From contig CAJOQN010000004.1 of assembly GCA_905236535.1 (NCBI GenBank), positions 1-5,565 of the forward strand: 5,565 bases of DNA, written 5' to 3'. A model generated the notes under the pieces. That model saw nothing but the letters and a program-made list of their open reading frames with translations. It did not search any database and had not been told where the DNA came from. The position numbers and the translations under genes are program-made. Source of the stretch: an uncultured Bacilli bacterium. Lineage in GTDB: Bacteria; Bacillota_I; Bacilli_A; RFN20; CAG-826. Within the stretch, counting starts at the first letter, position 1. The number at the start of each line of letters is the position of its first letter. Shown here piece after piece: positions 1 through 5,565 of the stretch.

Positions 1-1459
1 CACCAACACTCTTTCTTCCGAATGAACTAAGACGTGCATTCGTGGAAGGGCCTCCAGGACGGTTTGCGTTATGGGAGTCGCTAATACGATACCAAGAATT
101 ATCGTTCATACTATAAGTCAAAACCTCAAGTTTTGAATCCTCATAGGTTGTTGTTTTATCAGCAATAGCGTTATTGGTTGTTGTTGTGACAGTATCACTC
201 ATTGAATTAACGATAGAACTTGGATAATAAGAAGCTACTTTGACAACACCAATGTCACCACTAGAAGCACCGACAAGATATCCAGTGTTATCGGAAGCAG
301 TCCCAGTGTTATCTTCATTAAATTTAAGTGGGAGATAGCAACTATCTTTTATGTGATAAACGATTGAATTATTGGAATTCAAAGGCCTTGCGCCATCTGG
401 TGGATCATTAAAACAATCAGGGTCACTATAACGCGTATAACCTGACGCATAGGCCGTTGTTCTTACGGTGGTAGAGAAAGTTAAATTGTAATCGTCCGTT
501 GTTATAGTATTAAGAGTGCCAATTTTATCGGACATCGCGCTGGTACCCTCGGCTAAACCACCAGTACCTGGTCTCTTATATGAATCATAAATCAAACGAC
601 TATAGTTACGAGGATTGACAGAGCCACCCCATTCATCGATATCACCACTTCCATCGCCTTCGCTATTATCAAAATATTCAGATAATTTTTGTTGATAAGT
701 ACCACCAGAACCAGTCTTCGTGGAATATCCCACTAGACCATAGTCAGAAAGGTTAGAAGTAATAGATGAAATGGCCGTACTCGTTTGACCATTGACATCT
801 AATGTCGCATTCCCATCAATCTTCACTCCTGACATCTCAGCGTTGACATATCCAGCGGCTAAACCAATAAGAGTTTGAGAGGTTTTACTCTCTACGGTGA
901 GATTATTTAAGGTGATGTTTGATAGAGAATTGATTGATGAATCATATACATATGAAGTTGTGGTGTTATCGAGTTTGCCCACTACTCCAAAGAATCCAAC
1001 GATTTCTGGTTGGGTATCGTAATCCACTTGTGCTGGTTTTAGATTAAAGGCTGATTTATTGGAAACAGTCAAATTAGAAATGACATAACCTTTACCATCA
1101 AAATTACCTAAAAATGGTGATTCTTCGGTTCCGATGGGTGGAAGTTCCCATCCGCTCATATCGATATCATTAGCGAGTTCAAAATAATATTGTCTATTGT
1201 CAAAGCTTCCGTTATATTGCAACCATGCAAGGTTATATAAGTGACGAGGGGTGGAAATTCCAAATGGTTGATTTTTGTTAGATCCATCTCTAGCTTTGCC
1301 ATTACCATAAGCAAAATAAGCGCCAGCACTGCTACCAGTGATGTTATAAGCTGGCATAACGGCCTTCTCTTCAAACCATGCGAAAGTGAGCGAGAGAGAA
1401 ATAAGTCCAATCAACGCTGATAATGAAGAAATAATGACGACTTTATTTTTGTACTTCAT
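1..1459 (-). CDS. Large exported surface protein with GLUG/beta-helix-like region (partial, 3' end beyond window)
   Basis: An open frame with no stop runs from an ATG at 1459 to the left edge, giving 486 visible residues; the C-terminus lies outside the window. Residues 1-6 are basic (MKYKNK) and 7-28 are hydrophobic, ending in TFAWFEE. This resembles the signal/anchor segments of TasA/camelysin-type SipW-dependent exported proteins, so export is likely. Residues 66-83 (QPFGISTPRHLYNLAWLQ) precede FELANDIDMSGWELPPIG (93-110) and PFLGNFDGKGYVISNLTV (115-132). The latter is the classic 'ADIDLSG..w.PIG..pF.G.fDGngh.IsnLti' pattern found before GLUG repeats in bacterial surface proteins. GFFGVVG (155-161), ITLNNLTVES (182-191) and IGLAAGYVNAEMSGVKI (198-214) fit repeating beta-helix rungs. 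The later part is rich in Thr, Ser, Asn and Asp, with NTGYLVGASSGDIG near 391-404. The start is supported by a GGGAG site and a TAATG overlap with the gene before it, implying translational coupling and shared riboswitch control. The role is unknown; an adhesin or matrix component is inferred. Confidence 0.85.
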   Translation of the reverse strand, partial: MKYKNKVVIISSLSALIGLISLSLTFAWFEEKAVMPAYNITGSSAGAYFAYGNGKARDGSNKNQPFGISTPRHLYNLAWLQYNGSFDNRQYYFELANDIDMSGWELPPIGTEESPFLGNFDGKGYVISNLTVSNKSAFNLKPAQVDYDTQPEIVGFFGVVGKLDNTTTSYVYDSSINSLSNITLNNLTVESKTSQTLIGLAAGYVNAEMSGVKIDGNATLDVNGQTSTAISSITSNLSDYGLVGYSTKTGSGGTYQQKLSEYFDNSEGDGSGDIDEWGGSVNPRNYSRLIYDSYKRPGTGGLAEGTSAMSDKIGTLNTITTDDYNLTFSTTVRTTAYASGYTRYSDPDCFNDPPDGARPLNSNNSIVYHIKDSCYLPLKFNEDNTGTASDNTGYLVGASSGDIGVVKVASYYPSSIVNSMSDTVTTTTNNAIADKTTTYEDSKLEVLTYSMNDNSWYRISDSHNANRPGGPSTNARLSSFGRKSVG

Positions 1460-2448
1460 TATATGTAAGTCTCCCAATCGCAATCAAAACTTAAACCATC
1501 ATTTAAATATTCATGGCCTAAGTAATAGAAGAAAAGATATTCCATAGCTGGTGGAAAATAGTCAATAACAATCGCGAGATGAGTGCATCCCGCTAAAGAA
1601 CCGGCGAAAATCGCGATGTCTGTTTCAAAGCCTTGATATTCACCAAAGTTTTGGAATTGGGTGAAAGAGGACCCGTTTTCATCGGTAAATTCACTCTTGT
1701 CAAAAGCTAAACAACTCATTGATGTTGGCTCATTGCTTTTAATCCAATTTTCATCATAGGTATATAAAGAATGAGTGCTAGCTACTGGGGCAGATGTAAA
1801 AGTAAAGGAATGAAATTGAACAACACTAGATAATGGGTTGTGCTCTTCTTTTAATTCAATCCACAGCATCTTAAAATATGGATCTCCGCTTGTTGGAACC
1901 ACATATTCATAAATGGTTGAGGAACCATTACAAGTTTCATCAGCGGTAATTTTAATCTTTTCTCCATTAGAATAAGTCCCTAAAGCGGAATATGTTGCGA
2001 CAGTATAATCGGTGGTTATTTCATCTTGAGCGAGGTAAGTATAATTGGTGCGAGCCTCTAAAAGTTCGATTCCACCATTAACTTCCATCAAAAGAAGAAC
2101 AGGATGGTTTGGATCATCGACGGAATATGGACCAAGTTCTAGAGGAATGCTTGAACCACCGCTAGGAACCCCATTGGTAATAGTAATCTCACTAGTAGAT
2201 GTTGGGTTAAAACCAAAATATGTTTTCCCATCTTCGAGCGTGCTTTCGCCATAATATTCATGAAGAGAGATTTTGGTAATCGCAGTTTTAGCTTTAACGA
2301 TTGGCATATTATTAGAATCAGAATTATGATTCCTAATTGACACAAACCAGGCAAAACAGCCCGTAAAAACGACTAATAATGAAAAGAGGCACATCCCTGT
2401 GGCCATCATCAATTTTAATAATTTGTTGTTTAATTTATTGCGGGCCAT
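1459..2448 (-). CDS. Exported/membrane-anchored protein of unknown function, first gene under the c-di-GMP riboswitch
   Basis: The frame gives 329 aa from the ATG at 2448. A longer frame back to a GTG at 2505 is open, but those 19 codons lie inside the riboswitch aptamer, so the ATG, 9 nt after the conserved aptamer 3' end, is the better start. No clear Shine-Dalgarno precedes it. The N-terminus is basic (MARNKLNNKLLK) with a hydrophobic segment at about 14-35 that ends TGCFAWF. The FAWF ending matches that of the next gene and resembles TasA/camelysin-type signal segments; FTGC (28-31) is also an imperfect lipobox, so a lipoprotein is an alternative. The remaining ~290 residues look extracellular: rich in Ser, Thr, Tyr, Asn and acidic residues, with no second membrane span. 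The C-terminus contains HLAIVIDYFPPAMEY (290-304) and ends CDW (323-325) plus four residues. I recognise no named enzymatic domain. It overlaps the next start codon by one base. A surface or biofilm-matrix role is inferred from the riboswitch and signal segment. Confidence 0.85.
   Translation of the reverse strand: MARNKLNNKLLKLMMATGMCLFSLLVVFTGCFAWFVSIRNHNSDSNNMPIVKAKTAITKISLHEYYGESTLEDGKTYFGFNPTSTSEITITNGVPSGGSSIPLELGPYSVDDPNHPVLLLMEVNGGIELLEARTNYTYLAQDEITTDYTVATYSALGTYSNGEKIKITADETCNGSSTIYEYVVPTSGDPYFKMLWIELKEEHNPLSSVVQFHSFTFTSAPVASTHSLYTYDENWIKSNEPTSMSCLAFDKSEFTDENGSSFTQFQNFGEYQGFETDIAIFAGSLAGCTHLAIVIDYFPPAMEYLFFYYLGHEYLNDGLSFDCDWETYI
1471..1475 (-). promoter_or_regulatory. Ribosome binding site of the large surface protein gene
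   Basis: GGGAG on the minus strand lies 11 nt before the ATG at 1459, inside the last codons of the preceding gene. It fixes the start of the left-edge gene, whose frame is otherwise easily overlooked because no stop codon occurs in the window. With the shared TAATG junction it supports translation from the same mRNA as the gene before it. Confidence 0.65.
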
Positions 2449-2452
2449 TGTT

Positions 2453-2531
2453 ACAATTCGGTAACTGGCTACCTTATCTAATAAGGCCCTATAGCTTTGC
2501 GTCACTACATTGCTGTAGTTTTGCTTTTGTC
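2453..2531 (-). promoter_or_regulatory. Class I cyclic-di-GMP riboswitch (GEMM-I)
   Basis: Read on the minus strand, the leader shows the GEMM-I hallmarks in order. First comes AGCAAAAC (2525-2518). Next is a hairpin, ACTACA-GCAA-TGTAGT (2519-2504), a perfect 6-bp stem with a GNRA tetraloop. The invariant GACGCAAAGC (2503-2494) follows. A second hairpin has outer pairs GCTA/TAGC (2495-2492 with 2471-2468), a TATAGGG-type internal element where the tetraloop receptor sits, and inner pairs CCTTAT/ATAAGG (2486-2481 with 2477-2472) closed by TAG. The conserved tail is GCCAGTTACCGA (2469-2458). A closing P1 can form from ACAA (2530-2527) and TTGT (2456-2453). By analogy with the Vibrio Vc2 aptamer, G2524 and C2460 are the likely ligand-contacting bases. 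No terminator follows before the ATG at 2448, so control of translation initiation or RNA stability is more likely than attenuation; ON or OFF polarity cannot be read from the sequence. Confidence 0.93.
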
Positions 2532-2537
2532 TTTAAT

Positions 2538-2566
2538 ATATTAAAAAAGAAAAAGGCATTTGACAA
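2538..2566 (-). promoter_or_regulatory. Sigma-A-type promoter for the riboswitch and surface-protein operon
   Basis: On the minus strand, TTGTCA (2566-2561, one mismatch to TTGACA) is followed by a 17-nt spacer and TAATAT (2543-2538, four of six matches to TATAAT). The predicted transcription start is near 2532-2531, so the RNA would begin just at the 5' strand of the riboswitch P1 helix with almost no extra leader. The -35 box begins only 15 nt after the stop codon of the GGDEF-EAL gene. The agreement between promoter position and aptamer 5' end strengthens both calls. Confidence 0.7.
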
Positions 2567-2581
2567 TAAAAAAATTAAAAA

Positions 2582-4210
2582 TTAATTCTTTTTATAGATT
2601 TCACGGTCGTAAAATCTTTTGGTAAGTTTTTTTTCAAACTCTTTTTTGGGGAGGGGCTTATCAAAATAAAAACCTTGTACACGATAACAGCCAATGGATT
2701 TGAGATATTCTAATTGTTCAAGGGTTTCCACTCCTTCACAAATGACATCAAGATGAAGTTTTGTGGCCATGACAATAATGCTTTTAAGAATGGTTTTGTC
2801 CTTCCTTCGAAGGGGGACACTACCAATGAAAGTTCGATCAATTTTAATTTCATTAACCATCAAGTCTCGAAGCAAAGATAAAGAGGAATAACCAGTTCCA
2901 AAATCATCTAATGAAGTCTTGATATGGTGATCGCGTAAATAATCGATAAATTCTTTCATTCTCGCTTTTTCTTCTAACGAGGTAGTCTCCGTAATTTCGA
3001 TAATAATATCATGATAATTCATCTTATATTTTTTGATGATTTTGACGATTTCATGATAAAAACCAGGGGTTAATAAATCCTTTTGTGAGATATTGACGGA
3101 AAGAGGGACGGTCTCATTTCCTAAATCGCGGTATTGAGAGAAATCTTGGCAGGCATTTTTCAGCATAAAAAGGTCAAGTTTAGCGATATCTCCCGTTCTC
3201 TCTAAAATAGGAATAAAGACATCTGGAGGGATGATGTTTCCATCTTTTTGCCATCTCGCTAAAGCTTCAGCCCCAATGATTTTTCCTGTTCGAATATCAA
3301 CTTTAGGTTGATAATATGTGATAATTGTCTTGTTTTTAATCTCATCATCAATCATCAATTCGATATGTTTTGCGGTTTCGATATCCGCTTTTAATTTCTT
3401 ATCAAGTCTCACCAATGGAATGCGGTTTGCTTTGGCGTATGACATCGCGACCGCGGCATCAGAAATGTAATCATTCCAATCCGAAAAATCTTCATCGATC
3501 GGGACCACCACTATTGAAAGATAAAGCGATAAGAAAAGATCATCATCTTGCGGATTCTTCTTAAGATTGATATGAATGGGGTTTATTTGTTTGATTAAAG
3601 TGTCAACTCTTTCACTTTTAACAAGCATAACAAAGTCATCCGCCCCGCGGTGACATAATATTTCATCATCATGAATTATTTGTTTTAATTGTTCGGCGAC
3701 CAGCCTAATCGCGAGGTTACCGGTTTCAACTCGATATAGACGATTAATTTCACTAAAGCCACGAACATTAATCGCAAAGATGGAATAGTTTTTAATAAGT
3801 TCTTCTTTATTAAAACGAGAAGTGATTATGTTATTAAAACCAAAGGAGTTTGGGAGACCTCCCGAAACAAAGGAAATATATGGGGCTTTTTCATACGCAC
3901 TATAAATATGAAGAGAGAGGACATAAGAAAGAGAGATCATCGCTAAAGCTTTAATACCTTCTAGGTCCTCAAATTGGCTCCCTCGACGGTCTTGAAAAAT
4001 TTCGATTGAAATATTGTCTTTTGTAAGGGTATAGGGATTGGTGTCTTTGCTATTAGAATTATCAAAAATTACATCAGTATTGTCATTATTTAAAATGACA
4101 ACCTTTCCAATATTAGCCCTTTCTGCAATAAAAGAAAAAGCCGACTTTAAGCCAGCCAAATCACCGTTTGGTTTCAAATTATTGATGAAATCTTGGAGAA
4201 TATTGGCCAT
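2582..4210 (-). CDS. GGDEF-EAL protein, probable cyclic-di-GMP phosphodiesterase with degenerate GGDEF domain
   Basis: The protein has 542 aa. Residues 1-105 form an N-terminal region of unclear family, possibly GAF-like, ending in a hydrophobic helix (84-106); it has no obvious signal peptide, so it is probably cytoplasmic. Residues ~140-270 are a GGDEF fold whose signature reads GADDF (189-193). The metal-binding Asp of the usual DIDxFKxIND motif is Asn148 (NVRGFSEIN), and the RxxD inhibitory site is not conserved, so cyclase activity is unlikely. Residues ~285-530 are an EAL domain with all expected motifs: EALAR (315-319), SVNIS with N373, EITET (405-409), DDFGTGYSS (435-443), KIDRTF with K456, EGVET (492-496) and QGF (512-514). 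Active EAL domains hydrolyse c-di-GMP to linear pGpG using two metal ions. The degenerate GGDEF may act as a GTP-sensing regulatory module, as known for some EAL proteins. The start is supported by AGGAG 10 nt upstream. The gene ends directly before the promoter of a c-di-GMP riboswitch. Confidence 0.93.
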   Translation of the reverse strand: MANILQDFINNLKPNGDLAGLKSAFSFIAERANIGKVVILNNDNTDVIFDNSNSKDTNPYTLTKDNISIEIFQDRRGSQFEDLEGIKALAMISLSYVLSLHIYSAYEKAPYISFVSGGLPNSFGFNNIITSRFNKEELIKNYSIFAINVRGFSEINRLYRVETGNLAIRLVAEQLKQIIHDDEILCHRGADDFVMLVKSERVDTLIKQINPIHINLKKNPQDDDLFLSLYLSIVVVPIDEDFSDWNDYISDAAVAMSYAKANRIPLVRLDKKLKADIETAKHIELMIDDEIKNKTIITYYQPKVDIRTGKIIGAEALARWQKDGNIIPPDVFIPILERTGDIAKLDLFMLKNACQDFSQYRDLGNETVPLSVNISQKDLLTPGFYHEIVKIIKKYKMNYHDIIIEITETTSLEEKARMKEFIDYLRDHHIKTSLDDFGTGYSSLSLLRDLMVNEIKIDRTFIGSVPLRRKDKTILKSIIVMATKLHLDVICEGVETLEQLEYLKSIGCYRVQGFYFDKPLPKKEFEKKLTKRFYDREIYKKN

Positions 4211-4220
4211 AGTAGTCGAA

Positions 4221-4225
4221 CTCCT
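4221..4225 (-). promoter_or_regulatory. Ribosome binding site of the GGDEF-EAL gene
   Basis: AGGAG on the minus strand lies 10 nt before the ATG at 4210. It supports that start and shows that this organism uses Shine-Dalgarno sites, in contrast to the riboswitch-controlled gene, which has none recognisable. Confidence 0.7.
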
Positions 4226-4233
4226 ATACTTTT

Positions 4234-4262
4234 AGCATAAAGGAGATAAAGTCTTTTTTCAA
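4234..4262 (-). promoter_or_regulatory. Putative promoter of the GGDEF-EAL gene
   Basis: On the minus strand, TTGAAA (4262-4257, five of six matches to TTGACA) is followed by a 17-nt spacer and TATGCT (4239-4234, four of six to TATAAT). The start would fall near 4227, giving a very short leader that just includes the AGGAG site. It begins immediately after the T-tract of the enolase terminator, so the GGDEF-EAL gene probably has its own transcript. The -10 match is moderate. Confidence 0.5.
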
Positions 4263-4264
4263 TC

Positions 4265-4291
4265 AAAAAGAGCCCATCGATATGGGCCCTT
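4265..4291 (-). terminator. Intrinsic terminator downstream of enolase
   Basis: On the minus strand AAGGGCCCAT (4291-4282) pairs with ATGGGCTCTT (4277-4268) across the loop ATCG, forming a 10-bp GC-rich stem with one G-U pair. It runs into five T residues (4269-4265). It starts 16 nt after the enolase stop codon and separates the housekeeping gene from the signalling genes. Confidence 0.88.
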
Positions 4292-4307
4292 GTTATTGAA
4301 ATCAAAA

Positions 4308-5565
4308 TTAGATATTTCTATTTTTGAAGGCTTTAAGACCTAAGAATCTTGCTTCTGCACCAAGTTCTTCTTCAATTCTAAGAAGTTGGTTATATTTGGC
4401 CATACGGTCAGTTCTAGAAGCTGAACCAGTCTTGATTTGGCCAGCGTTGACAGCGACAGCGAGGTCAGCGATGGTGGTATCTTCAGTTTCGCCAGAACGG
4501 TGAGAGACCATGCAGGTATATCCATTGGTTTGGGCTAATCTGATGGCGTCTAAAGTTTCAGTTAAAGTTCCGATTTGGTTAACTTTGATGAGAACACTAT
4601 TGGCGACATCACTCTTAATACCTTTTTCAATGAATGTTGGGTTGGTGACGAATAAGTCATCGCCGACGAGTTGAATTTTCTTACCAAGACGAGCGGTGAG
4701 TTTGGCCCAACCTTCCCAATCAGATTCCGCTAAACCATCTTCGATGGTGATGATAGCTGGATAATCGTTGACGAGTTTTTCTAAGAAGGCGATCATTTCA
4801 TCAGTGGTCTTTTTGCCTTCGCCGGATTTGACGAGGTTATACATTCCATTTCCTTCATAGAATTCAGAGGAGGCAACATCCATTCCTAAGAAGATTTGTT
4901 CACCGAGTTTATAGCCTGCTCTTTCAACCGCTAAAGCGATGAGTTCGAGAGGTTCTTCATTACCTTTTTTACAAGAAGGAGCAAATCCGCCTTCATCGCC
5001 AACACCGGTTTCATAACCGCGTTCTTTAACGACCTTTTTTAAGGCGTGGAAACATTCAGTTCCAGCTCTTAAGGCTTCTCTGAAGGTATCAAAACCTGCA
5101 GGGATGATGAAGAATTCTTGGAAGTCGACACTACTTTCAGCGTGAGCACCACCATTGATGACGTTCATACATGGAGTAGGAATGACTTTTCCGTTTGTGC
5201 CACCAATATAGCGATAAAGTGGCATCTGTAAGGATTCAGCAGCTGCTCTTGCTGCTGCAAGGGAAACACCTAATATCGCGTTGGCACCTAAATTCTTTTT
5301 GAATGGGGTGCCATCGGCTTCTAACATTGCTTGATCGATTCCAACTTGGTCAGTAACTTCCATACCTTCGACCACGGGAGCGAGTTTGGTGTTGACGTTT
5401 TCAACGGCTTTTAAAACACCTTTACCTAAATATCTTGATTTGTCACCATCTCTGAGTTCAAGGGCTTCACTTTCACCAGTGGAGGCTCCTGATGGGACGA
5501 TCGCACGAGACTTAATACCATTATCAAGTAAGACTTCCACTTCTACTGTTGGATTTCCTCTTGAA
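4308..5565 (-). CDS. eno: Enolase (phosphopyruvate hydratase), 5' end beyond window
   Basis: Enolase interconverts 2-phosphoglycerate and phosphoenolpyruvate in glycolysis and gluconeogenesis; it is a cytoplasmic, Mg-dependent enzyme. About 418 residues are visible of a family length near 430. The frame is open to the right edge and begins SRGNPTVEVEV, which corresponds to the conserved 'LDSRGNPTVEVEV' near residue 15, so the GTG at 5540 is an internal Val codon and the true start lies outside. Conserved motifs in order are: the mobile loop PSGASTGE; RDGDKSRYLGKGV; NGGAHA with the active-site His; FQEF; GDEGGFAP with the catalytic Glu; MDVASSEFY, TIEDGLAE and VGDDLFVTN carrying the three Mg ligands; VLIKVNQIGT with the catalytic Lys; SHRSGETED; and IKTGSASRTDRMAKYNQLLRIEEEL. 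All key residues are present. The NGGAHA motif is followed by ESSVDF where DNNVDI is more usual, a mild variation. The gene ends at its own terminator. Confidence 0.98.
   Translation of the reverse strand, partial: SRGNPTVEVEVLLDNGIKSRAIVPSGASTGESEALELRDGDKSRYLGKGVLKAVENVNTKLAPVVEGMEVTDQVGIDQAMLEADGTPFKKNLGANAILGVSLAAARAAAESLQMPLYRYIGGTNGKVIPTPCMNVINGGAHAESSVDFQEFFIIPAGFDTFREALRAGTECFHALKKVVKERGYETGVGDEGGFAPSCKKGNEEPLELIALAVERAGYKLGEQIFLGMDVASSEFYEGNGMYNLVKSGEGKKTTDEMIAFLEKLVNDYPAIITIEDGLAESDWEGWAKLTARLGKKIQLVGDDLFVTNPTFIEKGIKSDVANSVLIKVNQIGTLTETLDAIRLAQTNGYTCMVSHRSGETEDTTIADLAVAVNAGQIKTGSASRTDRMAKYNQLLRIEEELGAEARFLGLKAFKNRNI

Noticed and set aside
1156..1410. 84-codon minus-strand ORF
   Set aside because: It lies in another frame inside the large surface-protein gene and lacks an RBS or recognisable protein features; the overlapping frame has a signal segment and the conserved GLUG-type motif.
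2505..2510. ATGTAG start-stop pair inside the first riboswitch hairpin
   Set aside because: The bases are explained by the GNRA loop and stem; there is no RBS and no reason to call a regulatory minimal ORF.
2045..2585. Plus-strand ORFs 2045-2254 and 2379-2585 and minus-strand ORF 2139-2354
   Set aside because: They are shadows of the 329-aa gene and of the riboswitch region, with no RBS and no sensible protein pattern.
2568..2586. Possible terminator after the GGDEF-EAL gene: ATTAA-TTT-TTAAT stem followed by a T7 run
   Set aside because: The stem is only 5 A-T pairs and overlaps the stop codon in a very AT-rich stretch; it is too weak to call, so read-through into the riboswitch remains possible.
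2627..2634. A8 run (coding strand) near the 3' end of the GGDEF-EAL gene, possible phase-variable tract
   Set aside because: It encodes normal Lys codons (EKKL) in a low-GC gene, and a slip would affect only the last residues after the complete EAL domain.
3370..4235. Plus-strand ORFs 3370-3564 and 4038-4235
   Set aside because: They are antisense to the well-supported GGDEF-EAL gene and have no independent coding signals.
4340..4525. 61-codon minus-strand ORF
   Set aside because: It is an out-of-frame shadow within enolase.
1..5565. CRISPR arrays, tRNA or rRNA genes, insertion sequences, attachment sites
   Set aside because: I saw no repeat-spacer pattern, cloverleaf, transposase or flanking direct repeats; intergenic space totals only about 230 bases and is accounted for by regulatory elements.

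Overview
All genes in this window are on the minus strand. The low-GC composition, Bacillota-type promoters, AGGAG/GGGAG ribosome binding sites, standard genetic code (Trp is TGG, stops are TAA) and the style of the surface proteins suggest a low-GC Bacillota, probably an uncultured Bacilli- or Mollicutes-related lineage. That placement is inference; no rRNA or other taxonomic marker is present.

In the direction of transcription (right to left) the layout is as follows. (1) A 5'-truncated enolase gene, 5565 to 4308, lacks only about 15 N-terminal residues and ends at a strong intrinsic terminator (4291-4265). (2) A short gap holds a promoter and an RBS for a 542-aa GGDEF-EAL protein (4210-2582). 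Its GGDEF half is degenerate and its EAL half keeps all catalytic motifs, so it is best read as a c-di-GMP phosphodiesterase. (3) Immediately after its stop codon comes a new promoter (2566-2538), followed by a well-formed class I cyclic-di-GMP riboswitch (GEMM-I, about 2531-2453). (4) The riboswitch leads a two-gene unit joined by a TAATG overlap. The first gene encodes a 329-aa single-anchor exported protein (2448-1459). The second encodes a large exported GLUG/beta-helix-like surface protein, of which 486 residues are visible and which runs off the left edge (1459 to 1 and beyond).

Taken together, the window looks like a compact c-di-GMP signalling cassette. A c-di-GMP-degrading enzyme sits directly upstream of a c-di-GMP-sensing RNA that controls surface or matrix-like proteins. 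The riboswitch and the open reading frame at the left edge are both easy to miss: naive gene calling puts a GTG start inside the aptamer and reports only a small out-of-frame ORF where the large surface protein lies. The enolase gene is housekeeping and appears insulated from the cassette by its terminator.
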